60,766 bases of DNA from Devosiaceae bacterium (GTDB lineage Bacteria; Pseudomonadota; Alphaproteobacteria; Rhizobiales; Devosiaceae): contig JAKISW010000015.1 in NCBI GenBank assembly GCA_021648375.1, forward strand, positions 1 through 60,766, read 5' to 3'. The notes under the pieces are model-generated. The model was not told where the DNA came from. It worked only from the letters and a program-made list of their open reading frames with translations, and did no database searches. This document shows, piece after piece, positions 33,893-42,119 of the stretch (its first letter is position 1; the number at the start of each line of letters is the position of its first letter). The translations under genes and the position numbers were made by a program.

Positions 33893-34424
33893 GCAAAACC
33901 AGCCTGCCCGGCGTGAGCGCTTAAAAACTTACAAAGCGACCAACGGCGCCATTAAATGATACGGGGGTGTCGGGGAAGCGTCCCTTGGACGCGACAGCCA
34001 CGATACAACAAGCGGCGGCGGGGTGTCAGAACAGAAAAGTCTTGATCCAAGACCAAGCGTCACAAGTGCCGCCGGCCAATTTCTTGGCTACGCCATAAAT
34101 TGCCCCCCCGCGGAGCCGCGTGCAAAGCCCGCCGGCGTGAGGCACAACAAGCCCGCCGGCGTGAGGCACAACAAGCCCGCCGGCGTGAGGCACAACAAGC
34201 ACGTTGGCGCGAGCGATATAATGGTGCAGCGGGGCAAAGAAACCTCTAACACATCTACCCAATGCCGCAACAATTCACCACAGCAAATAAAGTAAATCAC
34301 ACTATGTGTGTGATGCGCCTCGAAGGAGAAACTTCGAACGCGCCAGCGAGCTTCAACGCGAGCCGCGGCTCGTGCCGCGCCCCATCGGAGCATGAGCGAA
34401 GCGAAATAGCGCGAGATATAAAAA
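33893..34424. other. GC-rich, gene-poor segment abutting tRNA-Leu
   Basis: This 532-bp stretch is clearly richer in G and C than its surroundings and has no gene I can support. A 90-codon frame from GTG 34023 is open through a 24-bp tandem repeat but lacks convincing features. It also holds ATCACAC-N5-GTGTGAT (34296-34314), TCGAAG-N6-CTTCGA (34320-34337) and the perfect palindrome CGAGCCGCGGCTCG (34359-34372). Its position at the 3' end of a tRNA and its composition suggest foreign or decayed DNA. Confidence 0.45.
34125..34220. repeat. Tandem repeat, 24-bp unit, three perfect copies plus a diverged fourth
   Basis: The unit AAGCCCGCCGGCGTGAGGCA plus CAAC occurs without change at 34125-34148, 34149-34172 and 34173-34196. 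The next 24 bases keep the start (AAGCACGTTGGCG) and then diverge. A unit of 24 keeps any reading frame open and gives the octapeptide PAGVRHNK on the plus strand. There are no spacers, so it is not a CRISPR. Confidence 0.95.
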
Positions 34425-34510
34425 TGGTGCGGTCGAGAAGAGTCGAACTTCCACGGGTTTTACCCCACAGCGACCTCAACGCTGCGCGTCTACCATTCCG
34501 CCACGACCGC
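34425..34510 (-). tRNA. tRNA-Leu (anticodon GAG)
   Basis: The minus strand gives an 86-nt class II tRNA with encoded CCA. The acceptor stem is GCGGTCG/CGACCGC. The anticodon stem CAGCG/CGCTG encloses TTGAGGT, giving anticodon GAG. The variable arm (TGGGGTAAAACCCGTG) is long, as expected for Leu. The T arm has GTTCGACTC. The 3' end faces the GC-rich segment. Confidence 0.97.
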
Positions 34511-34605
34511 AAGCCAAAGGGAATTTGCAAATCACTTAAGAGATGCGGATTAGCGTTTAGCAAATCAATTACCGCATCTCAAGAGCTTACTTGAGCAATT
34601 GCAGT

Positions 34606-34630
34606 AAAAAAACCTTGGGTCTTGACCCTA
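34606..34630 (-). terminator. Stop-embedded terminator of the FliN-like gene
   Basis: On the minus strand the TAG stop is the first part of TAGGGTCAAGACCC, a GGGTC/GACCC hairpin, followed after four bases by seven Ts. It therefore can work as a short rho-independent terminator. It is one of the AGGGTC-type palindromes. Confidence 0.5.
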
Positions 34631-34861
34631 TGTTTCCAATGGGAGTTTTTTAGTAATTTCGATTGAGAGACGCCCGTCATCAATGCGAATTTCACCCTCG
34701 GCGATCTGTTTATTATTGCCGTAAACTTTCATAGGGTCGTCTTCGGTTGCATCCAACTCAATAACTGCGCCCCGACCAAGACGCAAAACATGATGGATAG
34801 GCATCATTGTTGCGCCCAGTTCCACCTTGATATCAACTTCAATACCTGCAACCACACTCAT
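34628..34861 (-). CDS. Orphan FliN/SpoA-domain protein
   Basis: This 77-residue protein consists of a single SpoA (FliN C-terminal) domain: IEVDIKVELGATMMPIHHVL, RLGRGAVIELDATEDDPMKVY and IAEGEIRIDDGRLSIEI. FliN forms part of the flagellar C-ring switch and similar domains serve type III secretion. No flagellar genes are nearby, so its job may differ. The start is taken as ATG 34861, with GGAA upstream; GTG 34879 would add six residues. It is divergent from lipB. Confidence 0.85.
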   Translation of the reverse strand: MSVVAGIEVDIKVELGATMMPIHHVLRLGRGAVIELDATEDDPMKVYGNNKQIAEGEIRIDDGRLSIEITKKLPLET

Positions 34862-34930
34862 ATTTTTTTCCAATAGCACGCAAACGCGCCCGGTTTTTAA
34901 GAATCTTATCTATGCTACAATGCGCAAATC

Positions 34931-35650
34931 ATGGTTATCGAAAAGTTAACACATATGAATGTTTCTGAAAAATCATCTCCTCCCCCCTTGTTAAGGTCCG
35001 ATAGCCAGCCCGTTCTGTGGAAAATTCTGGGTGGGATGGCCGATTACGAAAAAACCCTGGGGGAAATGCGCAAAACAGCTACTGAAATTTCTACTGGTCA
35101 TGCGCAAGAGCAGGTTTGGCTGCTTGAGCACCCTGCCCTTTATACGGCCGGTACATCTGCAAAGTCTGGTGATCTTTTGATGCCAAAGAAATTACCGGTT
35201 TTTCAGGCCGGACGCGGTGGCCAGTTCACCTATCACGGTCCGGGACAAAGAGTGGTCTATGTAATGCTGGATTTGCGCCAGCGCGGTAAGGACATTCGAA
35301 AACTAGTTCAAAACCTTGAGGGCTGGGTTATAGATACGCTTGCGGCTTTCAACATAAAGGCCTTTCAGGTTCCGGGCAAAGTTGGCGTATGGGTGAAGCG
35401 TCCCGAATTAGGCTTTCAAAGACAGGACAAAATTGCAGCAATTGGCATACGTGTGTCCAAATGGGTAAGTTTTCACGGCATTTCGATAAATATCGCCCCT
35501 GACCTTTCCCACTATCTTGGCATTGTCCCCTGCGGAATATCAGATCAGGCAGTTACCAGTTTTGAAGATCTGGGGCATTTGGTTTCCATGGCAGAGGTGG
35601 ACATTGTTCTGCGCCAGAAATTTGAAAACCATTTTGGTCCGACAAAATAA
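34931..35650 (+). CDS. lipB: Lipoyl(octanoyl) transferase
   Basis: The enzyme moves octanoyl groups from acyl carrier protein to lipoyl domains of 2-oxoacid dehydrogenases. The family motif GRGGQFTYHGPGQ is at about residues 96-108. The catalytic Cys is in GIVPCGISD and the partner Lys in QDKIAAIGIRV. At 239 residues it is of normal length. It may start at ATG 34931 or at ATG 34955. lipA is not in the window. Confidence 0.97.
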   Translation: MVIEKLTHMNVSEKSSPPPLLRSDSQPVLWKILGGMADYEKTLGEMRKTATEISTGHAQEQVWLLEHPALYTAGTSAKSGDLLMPKKLPVFQAGRGGQFTYHGPGQRVVYVMLDLRQRGKDIRKLVQNLEGWVIDTLAAFNIKAFQVPGKVGVWVKRPELGFQRQDKIAAIGIRVSKWVSFHGISINIAPDLSHYLGIVPCGISDQAVTSFEDLGHLVSMAEVDIVLRQKFENHFGPTK

Positions 35651-35684
35651 TTTTAAATAGGTAGAAATATTTAGGAAAAATAGA

Positions 35685-36146
35685 ATGCATCTGGCCCTGA
35701 TCAATATTGCAAAAGCAAAATACCCAATGGATGATAGCCGCATGTCAGGTTTTGTAAACAATCTGGATGCAGTAAACAAAGCCGCTGAACGCAGCCCCGG
35801 TTTTGTCTGGCGGCTGATCGACAACGTAACAAAATCGGCAACCAGCATCATAGCCTTTAAGGATCCAAATATCATCACCAACATGGCTGTTTGGGAAAAT
35901 CTGGAGGCACTTGAAAACTACACATACCGTACCATTCACAAGCGGGTATTCGCCTCGCGCAATAACTGGTTTGATAAAATGGATGGGCCTCACATGGCGC
36001 TTTGGTGGATAAAGGAGGGTGAAATCCCCACTGTTGAAGAAGGAAAACGCCGTTTGCAAATGATTGCAGATAACGGGTCCTCCGCCGGGGCATTCACCTT
36101 TGGTGATCCCTTTTCCCCAACAGGTATTCCCGAGGTGGGCGATTGA
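35685..36146 (+). CDS. DUF3291 family protein
   Basis: The 153-residue protein matches the DUF3291 family, a ferredoxin-like alpha/beta fold related to antibiotic-biosynthesis monooxygenases. The pattern LALINIAKAKYPMDDSRM and FVNNLDAVNKAAERSPGFVW at the start, MAVWENLEALENYTYRTIHK in the middle and WWIKEGEIPTVEEGKRRL near the end fit well. Known members lack an assigned reaction. AGGAAAAA precedes the ATG, and it lies 34 bp after lipB, likely in one transcript. Confidence 0.85.
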   Translation: MHLALINIAKAKYPMDDSRMSGFVNNLDAVNKAAERSPGFVWRLIDNVTKSATSIIAFKDPNIITNMAVWENLEALENYTYRTIHKRVFASRNNWFDKMDGPHMALWWIKEGEIPTVEEGKRRLQMIADNGSSAGAFTFGDPFSPTGIPEVGD

Positions 36147-36203
36147 CCTTTTCAAATTGTGCGATATGACAGCACCAACAGTTAAAAGTTACGGATCAAC
36201 AAT

Positions 36204-37552
36204 ATGAATAAAGCGCCAAAAATCGGACTGGTAAGCCTTGGCTGCCCCAAAGCCCTTGTGGATTCTGAGCGCATTTTAACCACCCTTCGCGCTCAGGGAT
36301 ATGAATTTTCGCGCGACTATGCAGGCGCCGATCTGGTTATCGTAAATACCTGCGGCTTTATCGATAGCGCCAAGGCAGAAAGTCTTGATGCCATTGGCGA
36401 AGCAATAACAGAAAACGGCAAGGTGATTGTAACCGGCTGTTTGGGTGTGGAAGAGGATTTAATCCGCAAAACCCACCCCAAAGTTCTAACGGTGACCGGC
36501 CCGCATCAATATGAGCAGGTGGTGGAAGCGGTACATGAAACTTGCCCTCCCGTTCATGATCCTTTTGTTGATCTGGTTCCTGAGCAGGGTTTAAAACTTA
36601 CCCCAAAACATTATTCCTACCTGAAAATTTCTGAAGGCTGCTCAAACCGCTGCTCTTTTTGCATCATACCGGCAATTCGCGGCGATCTGGTTTCCCGCCC
36701 TGTTGCCAGCGTACTTTATGAGGCTGAGCGGCTGGTAAAGGCCGGTACAAAAGAATTACTGGTCATCTCGCAAGATACCAGCGCCTATGGTCAGGACATT
36801 AAATATGCCAGCACGCCTTTTCATGGTCGCCAGGTAAAGGCAAAGTTTTTTGACCTTTGTGCCGAGCTTGGTGAGTTGGGAGCATGGGTGCGCCTGCATT
36901 ATGTTTACCCCTACCCCCATGTGGATGCGGCAATTGAATTGATGGCTGACAATAAAATTCTGCCCTATCTGGATATCCCATTTCAGCATGCCTCCCCGAC
37001 AATTCTAAAAGCTATGCGCCGTCCGGCCAATACCGAGAAAACTCTTGATCGAATAAATGCGTGGCGCAAAACCTGCCCCGATCTGGCTATCCGTTCAACC
37101 TTCGTTGTAGGTTTTCCGGCGAAACAGATGAGGATTTTCAAATGCTGCTTGATTGGCTTGAAGAAGCCCAGATTGATAGGGCTGGCTGCTTTGAATATGA
37201 GCCGGTAGCGGGGGCAAAGGCCAATGAAATAAAAGAAATTGTTCCAGATGAGGTGAAGCGACAACGCTATGAAATGCTGATGGAAAAAGCTCAACAAATT
37301 TCTGTTAAACGCCTGGCCAAAAAGGTCGGGCGCACTATTGAAGTGCTGGTGGATGACATCAATTTGGAAGAAAATCAGGCCACTGCGCGCTCCAAATGGG
37401 ACGCGCCAGAAATTGATGGCAATGTGATTATTGATAATGCCACAGGCATAAAACCGGGCGATATGATTGATGTTAAGGTGCATGATAGTGATGCATATGA
37501 CCTTTATGCAACCCTCAAAACTAATAACGCCGATCAGCAGGCAGATAGATAA
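36204..37552 (+). pseudogene. rimO: Ribosomal protein S12 methylthiotransferase with a one-base frameshift
   Basis: RimO adds a methylthio group to an Asp of ribosomal protein S12 using two 4Fe-4S clusters and radical SAM chemistry. The first frame (36204-37208) holds the UPF0004 cysteines (SLGCPKALVDSE, VNTCGFIDSAK, VTGCLGVEED) and the radical-SAM motif EGCSNRCSFC. The second frame (from 37121) continues exactly, GETDEDFQMLLDWLEEAQ, to the C-terminal TRAM domain ending at 37552. The expected FVVGFPGETDEDF is broken at 37116-37120, where CCGGCGAA stands for CCGGGCGAA: one G is missing. Together the parts give a normal length of about 449 residues. Both halves look intact, so a sequencing error or very recent mutation is likely. 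Its stop overlaps folP by one base. Confidence 0.9.
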
Positions 37553-38409
37553 TGTCCCCACACACAACCCATCAGATACCAATAAAAGAGGGGATATTGG
37601 CGCTGGGACCAAAACCCCTGATAATGGGAATTCTAAATGTCACACCGGACAGCTTTTCCGATGGGGGGCGCCATACCAACCCCAAAATGGCCTTAGCTCA
37701 CACTCGCGCAATGCTGGAACAGGGTGCCGATATTATTGACGTTGGCGGTCAAAGCACTCGCCCTGGAGCAAAGGAAATTTCCACCCAAGAGGAGTTGGAT
37801 CGGGTAATTCCAGTAATCGAGCAATTGGTGTCCTCAGGAATAAAGGTTCCGATTTCCATCGACACTTTTAAGGCACTGGTGGCCGATCAGGCGATCCAGG
37901 CCGGGGCGACCATTATCAATGACGTCTCAGGCTTGCAGCGCGAGCCGGAAATCGCAACGATTGCAGCGCGCTATAGCACCCCGGTTATCATTATGCATTG
38001 GGACAAACAACGCAACGAAAGCGCTGATATAATAGAGGAAATGCATCGGTTTTTTGAATTGTCGCTAGAGATTGCTCAGAATGCTGGCATTGAAAAAAAT
38101 AAAATAATTATTGATCCCGGCTTTGGGTTTGCAAAAACTCTGGAAGAAAACTATCAGATTCTAGGGCGTTTGCATGAATTGAACAAACACGGCTTGCCAT
38201 TGCTGGTTGGCACTTCACGAAAATCAATGCTCTCCAAATTGTTGCAACCCGTCCCGGATGAACTTGCCACCGCAACCGCTGCTACCTCGGTGATTGCCTA
38301 TCAACAGGGCGCGCATATTTTCAGGGTGCATGATGTTGCGCAAAATCTTCAGGCGTTGCAGATTGCTTATGCTAGCCTTTACGCAATAAAACCGCAGGAT
38401 TCGAAATGA
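37552..38409 (+). CDS. folP: Dihydropteroate synthase
   Basis: The enzyme joins 4-aminobenzoate to the pterin pyrophosphate; it is the sulfonamide target. The conserved MGILNVTPDSFSDGG is near residue 24 and IIDVGGQSTRPGA follows. IDPGFGFAKTLEENYQIL and GTSRKSMLSKLL complete the TIM-barrel motifs. The ATG shares a base with the rimO TAA (TAATG) and its stop overlaps folB (ATGA), so three folate genes are translationally linked. Confidence 0.97.
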   Translation: MSPHTTHQIPIKEGILALGPKPLIMGILNVTPDSFSDGGRHTNPKMALAHTRAMLEQGADIIDVGGQSTRPGAKEISTQEELDRVIPVIEQLVSSGIKVPISIDTFKALVADQAIQAGATIINDVSGLQREPEIATIAARYSTPVIIMHWDKQRNESADIIEEMHRFFELSLEIAQNAGIEKNKIIIDPGFGFAKTLEENYQILGRLHELNKHGLPLLVGTSRKSMLSKLLQPVPDELATATAATSVIAYQQGAHIFRVHDVAQNLQALQIAYASLYAIKPQDSK

Positions 38410-38789
38410 AAAAGCAAAATGATGACAGTATAATCCTTCAGGATCTGGTGTTTTATGGCTATCACGGAGTAATGCCCGAAGAAAACAAAGTTGGTTGTCG
38501 GTTTTCCATAAATGTCATCTGCGGCCTGGATCTGAGCAAAGCGGCCAATTCCGACGAGCTGGATGACACTATTTCCTATGAGCTTTTATTTAACAGTGTG
38601 CGAGATGCTTTTGCTGAAAAACAGTTCAAACTGCTTGAAGCTGTGGCACAACACATTATTGACCGGCTGTTTGCCACCTATCCACAAATCAACTGGGTAA
38701 AAATCAAACTATTCAAACCAGAAGCGCCAATTCCTGTTGCCACCGGACAATTCGGGGTAAAATTGTATCGGGAACGCGATAATGTCTGA
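38406..38789 (+). CDS. folB: Dihydroneopterin aldolase
   Basis: The 127-residue enzyme cleaves dihydroneopterin to 6-hydroxymethyl-dihydropterin and glycolaldehyde, the step before FolK. VFYGYHGVMPEENKVGCRF is the family opening with the active-site Glu, and VKIKLFKPEAPIPVATG is the closing strand with the catalytic Lys. It lies between folP and folK with overlaps on both sides. Confidence 0.96.
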   Translation: MKKQNDDSIILQDLVFYGYHGVMPEENKVGCRFSINVICGLDLSKAANSDELDDTISYELLFNSVRDAFAEKQFKLLEAVAQHIIDRLFATYPQINWVKIKLFKPEAPIPVATGQFGVKLYRERDNV

Positions 38790-39228
38790 TGCATGGCTCA
38801 GCCTTGGGGGCAATATCGGCGATCCAACTCAACAGATTACCGATGCGTTAGAGCTTTTGGAAAAAACCCCAAAAATCTCAATCACCAAAAAATCCAGCAT
38901 GCTGATAAATCCTCCCTGGGGGAAGGTTAATCAGCCTAATTTTCATAATATGACTATTGAAATATCTACCCAATTGGAGCCAATTGCCTTGCTTGACGCC
39001 TGCCAGAACATCGAAAACCTTCTGGGTCGTGTGCGCGGGGAAAAATGGGGGCCAAGAAAAATTGATATAGATATTATTGCCTATGACCGGCAGGTTTTGA
39101 GCATCGAGCGCCTAAACCTTCCCCATCACCACGCCCACGAACGTGAATTTGTTTTGAAACCATTGCGAGAAATATCCCCAGCCACTGCGCAATGGATTTT
39201 AGAACTAAAAGCAGTTCCTAAAACTTAG
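38782..39228 (+). CDS. folK: 2-amino-4-hydroxy-6-hydroxymethyldihydropteridine pyrophosphokinase
   Basis: The 148-residue kinase transfers pyrophosphate from ATP to hydroxymethyl-dihydropterin. LSLGGNIGDP at the N terminus, the RGEKWGPRKIDIDIIAYD motif with its Mg-binding Asp pair, and LPHHHAHEREFVLKPL are all conserved. It overlaps folB by eight bases. Its TAG stop (39226-39228) is the first arm of a perfect palindrome. Confidence 0.97.
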   Translation: MSDAWLSLGGNIGDPTQQITDALELLEKTPKISITKKSSMLINPPWGKVNQPNFHNMTIEISTQLEPIALLDACQNIENLLGRVRGEKWGPRKIDIDIIAYDRQVLSIERLNLPHHHAHEREFVLKPLREISPATAQWILELKAVPKT

Positions 39229-39241
39229 GGTCTTGACCCTA
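39226..39241. repeat. Perfect palindrome TAGGGTC-TT-GACCCTA at the folK stop
   Basis: A 7-2-7 palindrome whose first three bases are the folK stop codon. A second AGGGTC begins within it and pairs loosely with GATCCT (39250-39255). It lies in the 25-bp gap between the convergent folK and ATP12 genes and may act as a short bidirectional terminator, although no T run follows. Confidence 0.7.
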
Positions 39242-39253
39242 GGGTCCCTGATC

Positions 39254-40033
39254 CTAAATTTTATCCAGCAGCCGCAGGACCTTCAACGCCGCGTCAAATT
39301 CCACCCGCCGCTTTTCATGTCGTAGAATTGCCTCCGGGTCTTTTCCCCAGCGCTCGGCATTAAAATCCTCATCGACCAGAGCACATTTCCAGGCCATATC
39401 ATCTGCAATCAGATTATGACGCAAAGCAAATGCCAACAGGCCAGAGCCGGTCAACCCGGTGATGGAAACCAGAGCGGTTGCAACAAAATAATCAACATTT
39501 GCCAAATCCGCATTTAAGGCTGCAAGGCTTTGCTCAGGCTGAGGTCTATGGATAATTCCACTCACAGGTTCAAAAATAATAGAGAAATGCATTTCCAGAC
39601 TTGTCAGAACCGGGTTCCAGTGTTTGTTTTGAATTTCAACCAATTCCTCCGGGTGCTCGGCCCGATAAAGCAGCAAGTCATTGGCCCCAAATTTAACCAC
39701 TTCATCGCGCAAATCCGCCACCACTTCATGCCCCCCTTCGATGGCAGAATTTATCAGGCGCACCAATGGCATTGTCCTGGCATCAATCACACTCTCCTGA
39801 GCCAGCCATTCTTTACTCAAAATTTCAGCTAGTTCCCTGGACGGAACTTCGACTTTTTTTCCTGCCGGGGTTTTGCAAAATCTGCCATCCAGCGCTATGC
39901 CAAATCCACTATCTGATTGTTCCACAGTGACATTCTTATAAAAACGCTTGGGCAATTCTTTTCTGGCATGTTGTTGCGCCCGGCCAATGCCCGCATCCAT
40001 ATTGGCCTGAATATCATCAAGAAAATCGCGCAT
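39254..40033 (-). CDS. ATP12-family F1-ATPase assembly chaperone
   Basis: The 259-residue protein matches ATP12, which in mitochondria binds the F1 alpha subunit before assembly; alphaproteobacteria carry the bacterial form. KRFYKNVTVEQSDSGFGIALDG, FCKTPAGKKVEVPS, TMPLVRLINSAIEG and GANDLLLYRAEHPEELV are the family's signature stretches. It shares a base with the upstream HAD gene (TAATG) and ends the five-gene run rarA-crcB-rlu-HAD-ATP12. Confidence 0.93.
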   Translation of the reverse strand: MRDFLDDIQANMDAGIGRAQQHARKELPKRFYKNVTVEQSDSGFGIALDGRFCKTPAGKKVEVPSRELAEILSKEWLAQESVIDARTMPLVRLINSAIEGGHEVVADLRDEVVKFGANDLLLYRAEHPEELVEIQNKHWNPVLTSLEMHFSIIFEPVSGIIHRPQPEQSLAALNADLANVDYFVATALVSITGLTGSGLLAFALRHNLIADDMAWKCALVDEDFNAERWGKDPEAILRHEKRRVEFDAALKVLRLLDKI

Positions 40034-40707
40034 TATTTGTCTCCAAACAAAGCGTCGATTGTCGGTATCAACTGATCCATCTCATCAATAATCAGATGAG
40101 CACCAGCGGCTTTTAGTTCATCAGGTTCATGATAGCCCCAGCTGACCCCCAGCGCATGGGTGCCGGCGTTTACCGCCATTTCCATATCGTGGGTAGTATC
40201 CCCGATCATTATTGTATTTTGCTTAGGACAATCAACAATCCCCATAGCTGAATGCACCATATCCGGATCAGGTTTTGCGCGATTGGTATCAGGGGTATGC
40301 ACCGAGGTAAAAAGCTTTAAAATATCATGACCTTTAAGCACTCTGTCCGTGCCGGAACCAGATTTTCCAGTAGCAACCGCCATAACTATATCCTGCCGCC
40401 CGTGCAAAGCATTCAGCATTTCCAGCGCCCCTAAAAAAAGTTCCTCCTGCTTGGATTGCATAGCCCGGGCCAAAAATTCTTCACGATAAAGCCCAATAAA
40501 CTTATCAATCTGCGCATCATCCAGATCCGGCGCAATGCGCCTGACACCGACCTGCGCACCAAGACCTGAAACAGAGCGAATGGTTTTTTCATCCGGCACC
40601 GCCAATCCCATGGATTTAAAAACAGAGCCGGTCGTGCCAACAAATAATGCCACCGTATCAATCAGGGTGCCATCCAGATCAAAAATTATCAGTTTTTGCG
40701 CGCTCAT
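40033..40707 (-). CDS. HAD-superfamily phosphatase (phosphoglycolate phosphatase-like)
   Basis: A 224-residue HAD hydrolase. Motif I FDLDGTLIDT carries the nucleophile Asp, motif II is in VAVATGKSGSG, the Lys lies around NRAKPDPDM, and motif IV is GDTTHDMEMAVNAG. A helical cap sits between motifs I and II. Similar enzymes dephosphorylate phosphoglycolate or pyrophosphate; specificity is uncertain. It overlaps the pseudouridine synthase gene by four bases and the ATP12 gene by one. Confidence 0.9.
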   Translation of the reverse strand: MSAQKLIIFDLDGTLIDTVALFVGTTGSVFKSMGLAVPDEKTIRSVSGLGAQVGVRRIAPDLDDAQIDKFIGLYREEFLARAMQSKQEELFLGALEMLNALHGRQDIVMAVATGKSGSGTDRVLKGHDILKLFTSVHTPDTNRAKPDPDMVHSAMGIVDCPKQNTIMIGDTTHDMEMAVNAGTHALGVSWGYHEPDELKAAGAHLIIDEMDQLIPTIDALFGDK

Positions 40708-41705
40708 ACATCCTCCGGATCGTCATTTTTAGCATCATAGCGTTTGGCATCAAAACCCAGCATGTCAAAGCTCTTTATCATATGCGGGGGCAATGGCGCA
40801 CTGATATCCAGCTGGCTTCCATCCCGAAGAGGTATGGCCAGTCGACGTGCATGCAAATGCAAACCAGAACCAAGGCCCTCAGGGGGCTGCCAGTTCCAGT
40901 TTTCCATATCGCAATATCGTGGATCGTCCAGAATAGGCGTGCCCAAATTCATCATATGCACCCGCAATTGATGGGTACGCCCGGTTACAGGTTTTAACGT
41001 AACCCATGAAAATTTCTGCCCCGCATTATCGGTAACCGAATAATGGGTCATGGAATGTTGAGCGCCCTTATATCCCTTTTCCACCACCGCCATCTGTTCG
41101 CCATCACGGGTGGATACACGAGCAACAAAGCATGAAATCGTACCCTGATTTGGGCTGGGAACTCCCGCAACAATAGCCCAGTAAATCTTTCGTGCCGAAC
41201 GCGATCTAAACACACCGCCAAAATGAGAAGCCACAGCGCGGGTTTTCGCCACCAGCAAACAGCCCGAAGTATCCCTGTCGAGCCGGTGCACAAGACGGGG
41301 CGCTTCGCCTTTTTTATTGGGCAGGCTTTTTAACATGCCATCAATATGGCGAGCGGTGCCGCTCCCCCCCTGCACTGCCAGACCATGGGGTTTGTTCAAA
41401 ACGATTACATCATCGTCTTCATAAAGGATCCGCTGGCGCAAAAAATTGGCATCAGTTTCACTAAATCTGATTTTGGCGGGTTTTGATGCCCCATCATCTT
41501 TATCAATGGGAGGAATGCGAACAATTTGCCCTGAAGTAAGCCGCGTGCTGGTTTTCACCCTGCCCTTATCAACCCGAACCTGCCCGGTTCTGATCATTTT
41601 TTGCAAACGGCCAAATTTCACCTGCGGAAAATGCAATCCAAACCAGCGATCCAGTCGCATTCCATCCTCATCTTCAGTGATGGTTTTTTGCGCAACTCCA
41701 CTCAT
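40704..41705 (-). CDS. RluA-family 23S rRNA pseudouridine synthase
   Basis: The 333-residue enzyme has an N-terminal S4 RNA-binding domain (GMRLDRWFGLHFPQVKFGRLQKMI) and a catalytic domain with the signature RLVHRLDRDTSGCLLVAKT, where the Asp of HRLDRDT is the nucleophile. It is nearest to RluC/RluD. The start is set at ATG 41705 because it overlaps the crcB stop (ATGA) and has GAGG upstream; an earlier in-frame start adds 12 residues coded over crcB. Confidence 0.93.
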   Translation of the reverse strand: MSGVAQKTITEDEDGMRLDRWFGLHFPQVKFGRLQKMIRTGQVRVDKGRVKTSTRLTSGQIVRIPPIDKDDGASKPAKIRFSETDANFLRQRILYEDDDVIVLNKPHGLAVQGGSGTARHIDGMLKSLPNKKGEAPRLVHRLDRDTSGCLLVAKTRAVASHFGGVFRSRSARKIYWAIVAGVPSPNQGTISCFVARVSTRDGEQMAVVEKGYKGAQHSMTHYSVTDNAGQKFSWVTLKPVTGRTHQLRVHMMNLGTPILDDPRYCDMENWNWQPPEGLGSGLHLHARRLAIPLRDGSQLDISAPLPPHMIKSFDMLGFDAKRYDAKNDDPEDV

Positions 41706-42085
41706 AGGGGTAATCCTCTTGCAATTAACAGCCCGGCCCAAAGGGCTAAAATAGAGCCAGTCACTGTTATCAGCACATAAAAACCTGCCTGCATTAATGC
41801 GCCTCGTTCAAACAGAACAATGGTATCGAGGGAAAAAGCTGAAAATGTCGTAAATCCGCCCAGCAATCCAATGGCAATGAACAGGCGCGCCTCCCCCTGC
41901 CATGGGGGCAGGGTTTTGGCCAAAATTCCAATAAAAAGCCCCATTAATACTGATCCAATTATATTTATGGCGATTGTCGCCAGTGGAAACCCACCAAACC
42001 CGGTTTTTGCAACAAGTATCCCAACCCCATAGCGCCCCATGGCACCAAGAGCGCCCCCGGCACCAACCAATAAAAATCCGTTCAT
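41702..42085 (-). CDS. crcB: Fluoride channel CrcB
   Basis: The 127-residue inner-membrane protein forms dimeric channels that expel fluoride. It has four hydrophobic segments and the motifs GGALGAMGRYG, NIIGSVLMG and GGFTTFSAFSLD. The start ATG 42085 (GGAG nine bases upstream) gives the usual MNGFLLVGAGG opening; an earlier in-frame start would run into rarA. The 34-bp gap to rarA leaves no room for a fluoride riboswitch. Confidence 0.94.
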   Translation of the reverse strand: MNGFLLVGAGGALGAMGRYGVGILVAKTGFGGFPLATIAINIIGSVLMGLFIGILAKTLPPWQGEARLFIAIGLLGGFTTFSAFSLDTIVLFERGALMQAGFYVLITVTGSILALWAGLLIARGLPL

Positions 42086-42119
42086 CAATATAATCTCCGC
42101 CAAACCATGGCCGTTACTT

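Noticed and set aside
34125..34220. CRISPR array
   Set aside because: The 24-bp units are directly adjacent with no spacers, and there are no cas genes.
34023..34295. A 90-codon frame starting with GTG through the 24-bp tandem repeats, encoding PAGVRHNK units
   Set aside because: No ribosome site, no recognisable domain, and the open frame follows from a repeat unit whose length is a multiple of three. The opposite strand is open there for the same reason.
37100..37135. Programmed ribosomal frameshift in rimO
   Set aside because: No slippery heptamer or following structure is visible, and RimO is not known to use one. A missing base explains the data more simply.
42086..42119. Fluoride riboswitch before crcB
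   Set aside because: The gap to rarA is only 34 bp, too short for the riboswitch, and it lies inside an operon.
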